A stretch of DNA of 64,000 nt from Lactifluus volemus (taxonomy: Eukaryota; Basidiomycota; Agaricomycetes; Russulales; Russulaceae). A program made the translations under genes and the position numbers. Positions 41,250-54,815 of this stretch are shown here, in pieces. A model generated the notes under the pieces. It was not told where the DNA came from. It ran no database searches and saw nothing but the letters and a program-made list of their open reading frames with translations. Where the stretch lies: positions 1-64,000 of the forward strand of contig WTXI01000113.1 of the NCBI GenBank assembly GCA_022376515.1. The letters run 5' to 3'. The first letter of the stretch is position 1, and each line of letters starts with the position of its first letter.

Positions 41250-42766
41250 ATGCGTCACCGGAAAGCGGGTATTAATCAAAGACGACCGGGTACGTCTCAT
41301 GACCATAAGCCGCCGCTGAAGCCATCACTCACTTGGATCGAATAGACCCAACTTCTTTCCCACGCGTGACAATCGGATCCCTCCCTGACAATGTCCTCCT
41401 CGACATCTTGGACTTCTGTCAAATAACTTTGTACCACTCCCCTCGATGGTGGATTGCACTGGTGCACGTATGCCGAACGTGGCGATGCATTGTGTTTCAA
41501 TCACCGCTTCGTCTTCATTTGCAGCTTGCATGCGATGCGAATACACCCGTGAAGGAGTCGCTAGATGTCTGGCCACGCACCTTTCCTATCGTCATAGATG
41601 AATCGAGATCACGACTCCCTCTGAGTGGAGCTAACATTATTGCCGCACTCGAACACCACGATCGCGTATCCGAAATCTATCTCAATACGTCAAGTACTGT
41701 GTTGAAGCGACTCTACAGAGTGATGAAGAAGCCATATCCAGTTTTGACACATCTTCGCCTTCATATTTCAAATTCGAAGTCGGCACCGGTACTTCGCGAT
41801 TCCTTTCTCGGTGGATCTGCCCCGCGTCTCGAGTATCTGTACTTGGAGGGTATTCCATTCCCGGCACTACCAAAATTACTTCCATTTTGCCATGATCTTG
41901 TCCATGTTCGACTCGAGGAGATACCCAATACTGGTTACGTTTCACCCGAAGCTATGGCCACAGCCCTATCCGCGTTGACCAGGCTTAAAGCCGTTCACAT
42001 TGGATTCGAATCCCCAGCTTCTCGTCCTGATCCAACAAATAGACCTCCCTCTTTATTGACACCCGTTGTTCTCCCCGCTCTCACCCGTTTGTGGTTCGCT
42101 GGCGCTAGCGAGTATTTTGAAGATCTTGTGGCTCGGATCGACACTCCTGCTATTCTTTCCGTCGACACACGGTTCTTCAATCAGCTCGATTTTGACATGC
42201 CAAATTTCCTCCAGTTTATCAGTCGCACACAAATCCCCGGGTCCTTAGAGGAAGCGAAGCTGTACTTTGCTCGTAAAAACGCCTACATCCGCTTTGGTCA
42301 TCGTGATCCACCGGGGGGGAAGGAATTTCGGTCCGCTCTAGATATCAGGATATCGTGCCATGCGTTGGATTGGCAAGTTGCGTGTGTAGCTCAAATATGC
42401 GGCAAGATTTCGCCTTTCTTATCCAATGTAGAACGGCTTCGCATTTACATTTACAACTATGACGCAAAATTCGAAAATGAAATGGTTTGGAAAGACTACG
42501 TGGATAACCCCCAATGGCTGGAGATCTTCCATGCATTTTCAGCTTTGCAGTACATGTGTATACCACCCAGACTGGGTGAGATTATTGCATCTGCGCTGCA
42601 AGAGCTCACTGGGGAAAGGGCCCTGGACGCGTTGCCGATGCTACGCCATCTCTACCTTCCACCCCCCTCTGAATCCACGCAGCAGGTTATACAGCCATTC
42701 ATTTCCTCACGCCAGCGTTTCAATCACCCTGTCACTGTCTATCTCACAGAAATGGACAGATTGTGA
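41250..42766 (+). CDS. F-box protein, array copy 4 (intact)
   Basis: Exon 1 41250-41289 (MRHRKAGINQRRP), intron 41290-41345 (GTACGT...AATAG), exon 2 41346-42766; 486 aa. F-box SLPDNVLLDILDFCQ with WWIALVHVCRTWR. A local insertion lengthens the segment after FLSNVERL (IYIYNYDAKFENEMVW), a hypervariable position in all copies just before the conserved DYVDNPQWLE block. C terminus VYLTEMDRL. Leucine-rich body as in the others. A presumed SCF adaptor. Confidence 0.87.
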
Positions 42767-45501
42767 GGTGTCTGGATTATTGTCGATGCGTCGTCATCAA
42801 TGTTTTCCACTTCTCTTTTTGCTAGTACCTGTCTTTATAGCCACCTCCCCACAGCAGCTCTCTGTTCCTTGTATTTGATGTACGATAATCGGGTGGCCCG
42901 CACTTTGGGGCCTCAGGCGAGGAGAAATACAGATCAATATTGTCATTGCGTGTTATGGACTGACACCCGGGTGAGTGGGGCGGAAGGCATCCACCGCCGG
43001 CACACATGGCCATGTAATATTCCGTTGATCACCATCGCGAACTACTAAAGTCATTTCATGACAAATTTAGCTGCTCCTCTATAAAATACTAGACATTTCA
43101 CCGGGACACAAAAGTCTATTCAAGACACGAAAAAGACGGAACGTTGAGGTAGCAGTTGGTCGAGGAGGAGGAGAAAGTAGTCAACTGAAGCCCATATTGC
43201 TCGCCTTACCACAAACACTCCAACTCTAAGATTTATGCTCATTATCTCACCGAATTGATGCGACATGGCCGCCCGTCCTGCCAGTGTGCGAGTGCAAAGC
43301 CAGATTTCCTCTTCGGCAGCTGCAGGATCAATCCGTTGTCCGGGAGAGTGCGCATAGCCTGCGGCATCGCGATGTATTGATGAGGTGAACAAGCGATCGA
43401 AGCGCACCATAATCTCCAATTGCAGCCCGGAATCGATGAAGACTGTTTGGTGGGTGCAGTTGTAGTGCCGAAGCGCCATGTTTACGCTAGAGAAGCCAAA
43501 AGAGTTAGTTGAGCGGAGGATGAGCCCATCGAGGTCCAGTAACACAATGCATTCTATGACTTACATAACAACGTCGGCCGGTCCAAGAATCGAATAATCA
43601 CTCTACGTCTCCATGGCTTTACCTGCCAGTGCTCGGGTTGGATTGAATTTTGCTGGAACCAAGAGTCTCGAACCCCGTCAACCCTCCCGTCGCAATCCAT
43701 CGGTCGCTGCTCGATACGTAGTAGGTGTAGTGGTATCCTGGGTCAGCGTTGCTCATGCCTAGATTGAAATAAACCCGCGCGTCGTTCATAATGTAATTGC
43801 TGGCACGGAGTGGAGTAGCAACTTGAATGTCTAGTATTGCAGAGACATCGGCGACAAAGATGTGACTAACACGTCCAAGGTCTGTCAGAACGTTTCAAGA
43901 CCAGACGAAGAGTTTGCCCCTCCTAGTATATGCTCGGTAGTTTCAAGAGTATGGGACCCCGATGTTCCCTCAGATGATGGGGCCACGCCTTTTTTCAACC
44001 CAGTCCATGAGAATATTAACAGGTGACATACAACAAACTGCACGATCTCATAGTTAGTGTCAACTCGCAACCAGTTCTACTCCACGCGACTAAAGCTTGG
44101 TCTGGCGTGGGCCCGGGATAGGCTGCTCGTCCATGGTGGGATACTGCTCAGCCGGAATTGATTAATTTACTTGGGCGGGTGCGGGGAAGGATCCCCAGAG
44201 GATAGAGCCAAAATACTGGAATTGAGTATCGTAGCTGTTCGTAGTAGAAATGTACTCGCATTGTCCGAGGTGTGGGAACAATTCCCATTCAACACGACCT
44301 TCCTCACCACTTGGTCGTCACACCTCTCGCTCCTTGCTTCCCTAATACAATCACCTCTGCCACCTGGTACAAACTTCTCATTTTATGTTAGCGTCACTTG
44401 AGTATCCATGCCAGCATTTCTGCTTCGTGACGAACATCTCCGAGTTCGAGTCCTCGAGTCAGCGTGATCCCCTTCAATTTATCAGGTCAGATTATTTTTC
44501 TTCCTTTTCCTCTTTTATCCTATCTGCAACACACCCGCACCCACGTCGTTGTCCGTTGCGATCTCACATGCACTATGTTAGTGAGTCATAATTCGTTCTA
44601 TCCTTGTGCTCCTTTCATTTCTCTCCTTTAGACCGTGGCCAGCCCCTTTTGGTGGAACCTCTTTGATGCCAGTGTGTGCCATATCTACCATGCCCCGAGG
44701 AGCGAAGTCTAATGATACCCGGAACGAGCAGAATGCCCCACGAACAGTGGCATCTTCCCGAAGACGAGCTAAGACGTTTGTGAGTGAGTTGCCTTCTCCG
44801 TACTCCACACTACCTCTGCGACTGCTTCTCTGTCATTCCAGCACTTACGCGACTGCCACCGACATGCGTCTCGACAATATCAACAAGAATTGACCGCTCA
44901 GGCTGCACTGGGGATGTACCGCCTCGAGCTCGCGAACAACCATTATTTCCTGCGAGTCCAAGTCAGCCTGATTGTGTGTCGACTTGTGGACAGAATTATG
45001 TGTTAATAGACGGGAGAGTACGTACAGTCCTGTCCCTCTACCTATGCCATAACGATGGCTGTTGGGCATAACTAATAGTAAGCGCTCTTGAGAACCATCT
45101 CTATCGCTGCTCATCGCGGTGGACTTTGCCTTCGATGTTCCTCTTCTTGGGGACATCTTTATATCGTTCGCTAGTATACTTGTACTTTATACTACTTAAT
45201 GATACTCAGAGTGGAGTTGGCCTCTATCGCTGCCAGATGGGTGACCGTATTCTCATGGGCTCAGCCACGTGGATCATGTGTTAGTGACATGGCCTCGACC
45301 ACACAGCCTCTCTGTGGCCCTCAGCTGAACTATCAACGTCTCTGTCGAAGAGTTCTCTTTCTCGCAGGTACGTCCAGAATCCAGATCCCTCACTGCAATA
45401 GCAGTCTAAGCTAACTCTGTGCTTGCTAAGGTTGAACGTTGAATTTCAAATCACTAGCAGTCACACTCGACAGCCCATTAACTATCCCATCTTCTCAACG
45501 A
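42767..45501 (+). other. Spacer between F-box copies 4 and 5
   Basis: Near-duplicate of the preceding spacer up to about 44900, with the 141-codon minus-strand relic at 43545-43120, the VADVSAIL relic at 43885-43640, and the membrane-protein relic near 45110-45160. The promoter and 5' UTR of copy 5 follow. Confidence 0.6.
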
Positions 45502-47020
45502 ATGTTACCAGCACCATCCTCTATACATCGTCTGAAGGCGATTTTCAAGCAAAGAGGCCCAGGTACGTCTCAGGACCAGGGTTGCCGCTGAAGCAATCAC
45601 TCACTTGGATCGAGTAGACCTGAATACTTTCCCACGCATTACAATCGGATCCCTCCCTGATAATGTCCTCCTCGACATCTTCGACTTCTGTCAAATGCCT
45701 GTAGACGAGTCCCCTCGATGGTGGCATGCGCTGGTGCACGTATGCGGAAGGTGGAGATACATTGTATTTCAATCACCGCTTCGTCTTCATTTGCAACTTG
45801 TATGCGATGCGGGCACACCCGTGAAGAAGACGCTAGATGTCTGGCCACGCGCCTTTCCTATCATCATCATGGAAGGGAGACCGAGACTCCCTTTGAGTGG
45901 AGCTAACATTATTGCCGCACTCGAGCATCACGATCGCGTGTCCCTAATCGATCTCGAAATAACAAATACTCTATTGAAGCGACTCAATAAAGTGATGAAG
46001 CCATATCCAGTTTTGACGCGTCTTTACCTTCATATTCGGAAGTCAGCGGCACCGGTGCTTCGCGATCCCTTTTTGGGTGGATCTTTCCCGTTTCTAGAGT
46101 CTCTCCACTTGATTGGCATTCCATTTCCGGCACTACCAAAATTTCTTCCATTTTGCCTTAATCTTGTCGTTGTTCAACTTGAGCGCATACCCAATATCGG
46201 TTACATTTCACCCGAAGCTATGGCCACAGCCCTATCCTCGTTGACCAAGCTTAAATTCGTTTACATTAAATTCGAATCCCCAGCTTCTCGTCCTGATCCA
46301 GCAAATAGACCTCCCTCTTCACTTGCACGCGTTGTCCTCCCCGCTCTCACCCATTTGAAGTTCCACGGCGCCAGCGCGTACTTTGAGGATCTTGTGGCTC
46401 GGATCGACACTCCTGCTATTCTTTCCGTCCGCACACGGTTCTTCAATCAGCTCGATTTTGACATTCCACATTTCGTCCATTTTATCAGTCGCACACAACT
46501 CCCCGGGTCCTTAGAGGAAGCCCGGCTGTCCTTTGACAGTAATCGCATCTACATCCACGGTGGTCATCGTGACCCACCGGGAGGGAAGGAAGTTCGGATC
46601 GTTCTGTCTATCATGATATCGTGTCATGCGTTGGATTGGCAGGTTGCGTGTCTGGCTCAAATATGCGGCAAGATTTCGCCCCTCTTATCCAATGTAGAAC
46701 TGCTTCTCATCACAACGGACTACTTTAGCAATCAAGTGTTTTCAGATTGGAAAGACTACGTGGATAACCCCGAATGGCTGGAGATCTTCCATGCATTTTC
46801 GGCTTTGCATCATATGCGTATACCGCCCAGCCTGGGTGAGATTATCGGATCTGCGCTGCAAGAGCTCACTGGGGAAAGGGTCATGGACGCGTTGCCTATG
46901 CTACGCCATCTCTACCTTCCACGTGCCTCTGAATCCACCCAGCAGGCTATAGAGCCATTCATTTCCTCACGCCAGCGTTGTAATCGCCCTGTCACTGTCC
47001 ATCTCACAGAAATGGACTGA
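45502..47020 (+). CDS. F-box protein, array copy 5 (intact, different first exon)
   Basis: The ATGCGTCACCGG exon used elsewhere is absent. Instead ATG at 45502 opens a 61-nt exon (MLPAPSSIHRLKAIFKQRGP) ending at the same GTACGT donor, intron 45563-45617, exon 2 45618-47020; 487 aa in frame. F-box SLPDNVLLDIFDFCQ, WWHALVHVCGRWR. One codon is missing in the KVMKPYP motif (KVMKKPYP elsewhere). C terminus HLTEMD. The phase-preserving replacement of exon 1 suggests recombination or an insertion that kept splicing. A presumed SCF adaptor. Confidence 0.83.
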
Positions 47021-49460
47021 TTGTCCTGTGTCTGGATTAATCTTGATGGATCCTCATCAATGCTCTCCGCTTCGCATTTTGCTAGTACCTGTCTTTATAA
47101 CTCTTCCCCACCCCTCCCAGTGTTTACCACTTTCCCACATCAGCTTTCTGCTACTTCTTGTATTTTGATGTACGATAAACAGGCGGCGCGCACATTGGTG
47201 CCTCAAGCCAGAAGAAATATAGATCAGGGTTTTTGTTGCGTATTACTATGGACTGACGCCAAGGGGAGTTCGGAATGAACAGCCACACATTGCTGGCACA
47301 ACTGGGCATGTAATATTCGGTTGATGATTGCCACGACGAACTACTGTATTCATTTCATGAGAAATTTAGCAGCTCCTCTACGATACACTGCAGTCGTTTT
47401 TCTGGGACACAAAAGTCTATTCAAGGTATGAAAGAACGGAGCGTGGAGGTAGCAAGTGGTCGAGGAGTAATAAACTGAAGCCCACGTTGCTCGCTTTACC
47501 ACAAACACTTCAACTCTAAGCTCTAACGCTCATTGTCTCACTAAATTTGATGCAATATGGCTGCCCGTCCTGCGCGAGTGCAAAGCCAGATTTCCCCTTC
47601 GGCAGCTATGGAATTGCCCCGCTTGATCCGTTGTCTGGGAGAGCCCGCTGAGCGATGTCTTGATGTGGTGGCCACGTGCTCGGAGCATCTCCCATTGCAG
47701 CCCGATGGGAGTTGTTGGTAAGTGTCGTTGAAGCGTCAAAACGCCGTGTTTACACAAGAGAAGAAGCCGGAAGCGTTGGTCGAGCGGAGATGAGCTCATC
47801 AGAATGTCTGCTTCTCCATGGCTTTAACTGCTCGGCTTCAAGTCTCAGAGAGGTTGCAAGGTCTGGCGCAGGAGCTGTTATGCACATGGCAGCACGCGAC
47901 GTTTCCGTCGCCATCTCCGGCGTCGTGCTCGTATTTCCGAAACGGTCAGTTGAGCATTCGCTGCTCTTTCTTTTATGCATCCCGTCGAAGCTCCGGGGAG
48001 CACCTGGTGGGTGTGACTCTTGATGAAATTTAATTATGCTCCGTCTCTTGCTCGGGTGCCGAAAAATGATGTTGGTCGATGGGGCGGGAGTTGCGGAAGT
48101 GAGATCGCGGTGGCGGGCTATTTGGAACAGCAGACCCGATGTGATGACGTGGGCGGCAGGAGTTTGGAGATTGTAACGGGGCGAGATCACACTGGCACAC
48201 GTGAGGGTCTGGGTGCGGGGACAGTGACTCTCATTGTGTAAAGGTTACGGAACCGACGGGGTTCGTTGGACGATTGGTGCAGAGCGCGGTAAATTGGGCC
48301 GGTCATCCCGGCCAGCTGCCAAACTGTCGCGCCTCGACCTAACAACGCAATTACCTCTGCCCCACCTGGGTATCCATGGCCAGCATTTTTGCTTCGTGAC
48401 GAGCGTCTCCTTGAGTCAACGTGATTCCCTTCAGCTCAAATCTCATATTCTCTTTCTCCATTTTCTCCCGCTGTCACCATCGTTGGCCTCGTTTTTCATG
48501 CACCTCCTCTTTTTGATGGCGCCTCTTCATTAGTGGCGATGGTGGTTCGTGGCATATTTACTGTCTCTCGAGAATCAAAGTCTAGTAGTGCTCGGATCGA
48601 GTAGAACGCCACACACAGTGGGGTCTGCGAAAATGACGATTGTGAGTGTGTTGCCTTTTTCGTATTCCACACCACCTCCATGACTGAACGCTCCTCTCAG
48701 ATTCTAGCGCTTGAGGCGACCACTACTGGCATACATCTCAACAACATTAACTTGCTCGCGTCGTCAGATGTCACTTACTAGCTCAGGCTCCATCAACTGA
48801 ACGCTCACGCTACACCTGGAACATACTGCTCAATCTTTGCTAACTCCGCCCTCAGCGAGCACGCGAACGACCTTTTTGTCCCGCGATTCTGGTAAGCAAG
48901 TACTTCAAAATCTTTGATTGAGTGTCGACTTGTGGACAGAATTGCATGTTAATATTCGGGAGCGTACGTTCAGCCCTATCCCTCCACCTATGCCATAACG
49001 ACGGCTGTTGGGCGTAACTAATAAGCGCTCTCTAGAATTATCCCTATCGCTGCTCATCGCGGTGGACTTTGCCTTCGATGTTCCTCTTCTCGGGGACATC
49101 TTTGTATCGATCGTTAGTACTTGTACTTTATACATGATACTTATCAATAATGATACTCAGAGTGGATGTTGTCCTCTATCGCTGCCAGATGGGTGACCGT
49201 ATTCTCATGGGCTCAGGGTTGTGGTCCACGTGCATCATGTGTTAGTGATATGCGTCGTGCGGCCTCGACCACACAGCCTCTCTGCGGCCCTCAGCTGAAC
49301 TATCAACGTCTCTGTCGAAGAGTTCTCTTTCTCGCAGGTACGTCCCGATTCCGATCCCTGACTGCTATGGGCTTGCTAAGTTAAATTTCGAACTACAGTC
49401 ACACTGCACTCGATAGTAACTATCCATCTTCTCAACGAACAAGGGAACGGACAGGTCATT
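47021..49460 (+). other. Spacer between F-box copies 5 and 6 (divergent type)
   Basis: Differs from most spacers: 47810-48340 is a GC-rich block otherwise found only upstream of copy 9 (59230-59550), sharing CGTGCCGAAAAATGATG, TTGGAACAGCAG and GATGTGATGACGTGGGCGG. The membrane-protein relic is at 49045-49110. The minus-strand frame 48190-47750 (146 codons) is not recognised and not conserved in the copy-9 spacer. Confidence 0.55.
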
Positions 49461-50986
49461 ATGCGTCATCGGAAGGCGCGTATTATTAATAAAAACGACC
49501 GGGTACGTCTCGTGACGATAAGCCGCCGCTGAAGCAATCACTCACTTGGATCGAGCAGATCCGACTTCTTTCCCACGCGTGACAATCGGATCCCTCCCTG
49601 ACAATGTCCTCCTCGACATCTTCGACTTCTGTCAAATGATGTCTTTGAATTTCTCTCTTCGATGGTGGCATGCACTGGTGCATGTATGCCGAAGGTGGAG
49701 ATACATTGTGTTTGAATCACCGCTTCGTCTTCATTTGCGACTTCAATGCAATGCGAATACACCCGTGAAGAAGACTCTAAATATCTGGCCACGTGCCTTT
49801 CCTATCCTCATAGTGGAATCGAGACCGAGGCTCCCTCTGAGTGGAGCTAACATTATTGCCGCACTCAAGCATCACGATCGCGTGTACGAAATCGATCTCA
49901 GTATAACAAATACTCTATTGAAGCGACTCAACAAAGTGATGAAGAAGCCATATCCAGTTTTGACACGTCTTTACCTTCATATTCGGAAGTCAGCGGCACC
50001 GGTGCTTCTGATACATTTTTGGGTGGATCTTCCCCGTGTCTAAAGTATCTCCACTTGATTGGTATTCCATTTCCGGCACTACCAAAATTGCTTCCATTTC
50101 ACCATGATCTTGTCGAAGTTGACTACAGGAACATACCCAATACCGGTACATTTCACCAGAAGCTATGGCCACAGCCCTATCCGCGTTGACCAAGCTTAAA
50201 GTCGTTCGAATTGGATTCGAATCCTCAGCTTCTCGCCCTGATCCATCAAATAGACCTCCCACTTCACTGACACGCCTTGTCCTCCCCGCTCTCACCCGTT
50301 TTGGGTTCCACGGCGCTAGCGAGTACTTTGAGGATCTTGTTGCTCGGATCGACACTCCTGCTATTATTTCTGTCGACACATGGTTCTTCAATCAGCTCGA
50401 CTTTGACATTCCACATTTCGTCCAGTTTATCGGTCGCACACAGATCCCCAGATCCTTCGAGGAAGCAAGGCTGTACTTTGAAGAAAGAAACGTCTACATC
50501 CACGTTGGTCATCGTGATCCACTGGGAGGGAAGAGATTTCGGTTTACTCTGTCTATCGGGATATCTTGTCATGAGCTGGATTGGCAAGTTCCATTTGTAG
50601 CTCAAATATGCGGCAAGATTTCGCCTTTCTTATCCAATGTGGAACGGCTTCTCATCACTGCCAGTGCCAGTGACTCTGACGATGGGAGTACATCGAACGT
50701 AGCATTTCCAGATTGGGAAGACTTCGTGGATAACCCCCAATGGCTGGAGCTCTTTCATGCGTTTTCGGCTTTGCAGCACATGCGTATACCACCCAGACTG
50801 GGGGAACTTATTGCATCTGCACTGCAAGAGCTCACTGAGGAAAGGGTCATGGACGCGTTGCCGATGCTACGCCATCTCTACCTTCCACCGCCCTCTGAGT
50901 CCACGCAGCAGGCTATAGAGCCATTCATTTCCTCACGCCAGCGTTCCAGTTGCCCTGTCACTGTCTATCTCACAGAAATGTACTGA
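49461..50986 (+). pseudogene. F-box protein, array copy 6 (pseudogene)
   Basis: The F-box and leucine-rich body are recognisable, but at least three lesions are visible. Exon 1 (49461-49502) is 42 nt because of a 2-nt gain, so the usual splice loses phase. A one-base deletion near 50008 (CTTCTGATAC where others have CTTCGCGATAC) leads to a stop at 50041-50043. A second deletion near 50147 (ACCGGTACAT for ACCGGTTACAT) restores a later frame running to 50986. The remaining C-terminal frame of 273 codons still carries conserved DLVARIDTP, HELDWQVPF and VYLTEMY. Probably not translated full-length. Confidence 0.85.
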
Positions 50987-53310
50987 TTGTTAGGTGTCTG
51001 GATGATTGTCGATGTGTCGTCATCAATGTTCTCCACTTCTCTTCTTACTAGTACCTGTCTTCATAGCCACCTCCCCACAGCAGCTCCCTGCTGCTTCTTG
51101 TACGATAATCGGGTGGCCCGCACTTTGGTGCCTTAGGCCAGGAGAAATACAGATCAAGGTTGTCGTTGCGTGTTATGGACTGACACCCGGGTGAGTCGGG
51201 CGGAAGGCGTCCACCGCCGGCACACATGGCCATGTAATATTCGGGACATCAAAAGTCTATTCAAGGCACGAAAAAGACGGAACGTAGAGGTAGCAGGTGG
51301 TCGAGGAGGAGGAGAAAGTAATGAACTGAGGCCCATATTGCTCGCCTCCCAAATCTAATATTAATGCTCATTATCTCACCAAATTGATGCGACATGGCCG
51401 CCCGTCCTGCACGAGTCCAAAGCCAGATTTCCCCTTTGGCAACTGTGGGATCGCCCCGCTTAATCGATTGTCCGGGACTCGGAGAGTGCGTATAGCCTGC
51501 ATCGCGATGCATTGATGCGGTGGCCAGGTGTTCGGAGCATGCCCCATTTCAGCCCATAATCGATGAAGGTCGTTTAGTAGGTGCCGTTGTAGCGTCGAAA
51601 TGCCAGGTTTCCACTAGAGAAGAAGCCAAAGGTGTTGGTCGAGCGGAGGATGGGCCCATTGAGGATTCGAGGTCCAGTAGCACAATGCATTCCATGACTT
51701 ACATCACAAACGTCGGCCGGTCCACGAAACGAATAGCCACTCTACTTCTCCATGGCTTTACCTGCTCGGGTTGGACCGATGTTTACTGGAACCAAGAGTC
51801 TCCGCAGCCTTTTTCAACCCAGATCATGAGAAAATGAGCAGGTGACATACGACAAAACAGTACAATCTCAGAACTTGCAACCAGTCGTATTCCAGTCTAA
51901 GCTCAACCATGTGGGATACTGCTCAGCCGGAATTGTTTGACTAGATTAAAATACTGGAATTGAGTATCCTAGCTGTTTGTGGTAGAAATGTAGTCGCGTT
52001 CCGAGGTGTGGGAACAATTCCCACTGAACACGACCTTCCTCACCACTTCGTCGTCACACCTCTCGCCCCTTACTATCAATTTCCCATTCTATGTCTACGC
52101 CATAGTCCACTCGGGTGTCCATGCTAGCATTTCCGCTTTGTGATGAACATCTCCGAGATCGAGTCCTCGAGTCAGCGTGTTCCCCTTCAATTTATCACGT
52201 CAGATTATCTTCCTTTTCCTCTTTTATCCTATCTGCAACACACCCACACCCACTTCATCGTCCGTTGCATTCTTATATGGACTATAATAGTGAGTCGCCA
52301 TTCGTTCTGTCCTTATGCTCCTTTCGTTTCTCCCCTTGAGACCGTGACCCTCCTCTTTTTGTGGAACCTCTTTGATGCCAGTGGCTAGCATATCTACCAT
52401 CCCTCAAGGAAGTCTAATGGTGCGCGGAACGAGCAGAATACCACACGAACAGTGGCATCTTCTTGGAAATGAGCCAAGACGTTTGTCAGTGAGTTGCCTT
52501 CTCCGTACTCCACACTACCGCTGTGACCGCTTCTCTCAGATTTCCTGTGTCCGCGGTGTACAACGGTAGACTATGAGCCGGCCTGACCTGAAAATTTCGT
52601 AACAATCATCCCAGCACTTACGAGACCACCACTGTCATGCATCTCCACAACATTGGTAAGGATTGGGTGATCATGCTGCACTGGGGGTGTGCCGCCTCGA
52701 GTACGCGAGCGACGTGTCGCGAGTCCAAGTCAGCAGGCAATTCAGATTATGTATCGACTTGTGGAAAAATTTGCATGTTACTATTCGGGAGAGTACGTAC
52801 AGCCCTGTCTCTCCACCTATGCCATAACGATGGCTGTTGGGTGTAACTAATAGTAAGTGCTCTCGAGAACCGTGCCTATTGTTGCTCATCGCGGTGGACT
52901 TTTCCTTCGATGTTCCTCTTCTCAGGGACACCTTTGTATCGTCCGTTAGTACACTTGTACTTTATACGTGATACTTAATGATACTCAGAGTGGATGTTGG
53001 TCTATCGCTGCCAGAAATCGGATAACGGTATTTTTATGAGCGCTTGCTACGTGCATCATGTGACCTGCATCGTGCGACTTCAACAACACAGCCTCTCTGC
53101 GGCCCTCAGCTGAACTATCAACGTCTCTGTCGAAGAGTTCTCTTTCTTGCAGGTACGCCGAGATCCTGACCCCTCGCTGCAATAGCGGTCTAAGCTAACT
53201 CTGTCCTTGCGAAGTTGAATTTCAAACTACTACTAGCGGTCAAACTCGATAGCCCATTACATATCCATCTTCTCAACGAACGAGAGTTACTAGGGAAAGG
53301 ACAGGTCATT
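50987..53310 (+). other. Spacer between F-box copies 6 and 7
   Basis: Standard spacer with minus-strand relic (51261-51700) and membrane-protein relic near 52890. The segment about 52525-53115 is nearly identical to 56385-56978 upstream of copy 8. Confidence 0.6.
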
Positions 53311-54815
53311 ATGCGTCATCGGAAGGCGCGTAGTACTAATAAAAAACGACCGGGTACGTCTCATGACGATAAGCCGCCGCTGAAGCCATCACTCGTTTAG
53401 ATCAAGGAGGCCCGAGTTCTTTCCCACGTGTGACAATCGGATCCCTCCCTGACAACGTCCTCCTCGACATCTTCGACTTCTGTCAAATAACTCCGTACTG
53501 CTCCCCTCGATGGTGGATTGCACTGGTGCACGTATGCCAAAGGTGGAGATACATTGTGTTTGAATCACCGATTCGTCTTCATTTGCGACTTGAATGCGAT
53601 GCGAACACACCCGCGAAGAAGACGCTAGATGTCTGGCCACGCGGCTTCCCTATCGCCATAAAGGAATCGCGATCGCGACTCCCTCTGAGTGGAGCTAACA
53701 TTATTGCCGCACTCGAGCATCACGATCACGTGTCCCAAATTGATCTCACTATAACAAATACTCTATTGAAGCGACTCAACAAAGCGATGAAGAAGCCATA
53801 TCCAGTTTTGACATATCTTCGCCTTCATATTTCAAATTCGAAGTCGGCACCAGTGCTTCGCGATACCTTTTTGGGTGGATCTGCCCCGCGTCTAGAAATT
53901 CTCAGCTTGGGTGGTATTCCATTCCCGGCACTACCAAAATTTTTTCCAATTTGCCACGATCTTGGCTATATTTACCTCACGAATATTCCCAATACCGGTT
54001 ACATATCACCCGAAGCTATGGCCACAGCCCTATCCGCGTTGACCAAGCTTAAAGTCGTTCACATTGGATTCGAATCCCCAGCTTCTCGTCCTGATCCAGC
54101 AAATGGACCTCCTTCTTCATTCACACGCGTTGTCCTCCCCGCTCTCACCCGTTTGTGGTTCCGCGGCGCTAGCGAGTACTTTGAGGATTTTGTGGCTCGC
54201 ATCGACACTCCTGTTATTACTTCCCTCGAGACATGCTTCTTCAATCAGCTCGATTTTGACATTCCACATTTTGTCCAGTTTATCGGTCGCGCACAGATCC
54301 CCGGCTTTGAGGAAGCGAATCTGTCCTTTTATAACAAAAACGTTTTCATCAACTTTGGTCATCGTGATCCACCGGGGGGGAAGGAATTTCGGATCGCTCT
54401 GTCTATCACGATATCGTGTCATGCGTTGGATTGGCAAGTTGCGTGTCTAGCTCAAATATTGGGCAAGATTTCGCCTTTCTTATCCAATGTACAACGACTT
54501 CTCATCTCTACTAGTCCCTTTGAAAACGTAGTGTTTTCAGATTGGAAAGACTACGTGGATAACCAGCAATGGCTGGAGATCTTTCTTGCATTCTCGGCCT
54601 TGCAGCACATGCATATACCGCCCAGACTGGGTGAGATTATTGCATCTGCGCTGCAAGAGCTCATTGGGGAAAGGGTCATGGACGCGTTGCCGATGCTACG
54701 CCATCTCTACCTTCCACCCCCCTCTGAATCCACGCAGCAGGCTATAGAGCCATTCGTTTCCTCACGCCAGCGTTCCAATTTCCCTGTCACTGTCCATCTC
54801 ACAAGAACGGACTGA
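53311..54815 (+). CDS. F-box protein, array copy 7 (intact)
   Basis: Exon 1 53311-53353 (MRHRKARSTNKKRP, three bases longer than in most copies), intron 53354-53406 with acceptor ATCAAG, exon 2 53407-54815; 483 aa. The exon 2 lead GGPSSFPRV is shared with copy 3, while exon 1 matches copy 9, pointing to exchange between copies. F-box SLPDNVLLDIFDFCQ. AQILGKISPF replaces AQICGKISPF. C terminus HLTRTD. A presumed SCF adaptor. Confidence 0.86.

Noticed and set aside
47750..48190. 146-codon minus-strand frame in the spacer before copy 6
   Set aside because: Not conserved in the related spacer before copy 9, unrecognised, in GC-rich DNA where long chance frames are expected.
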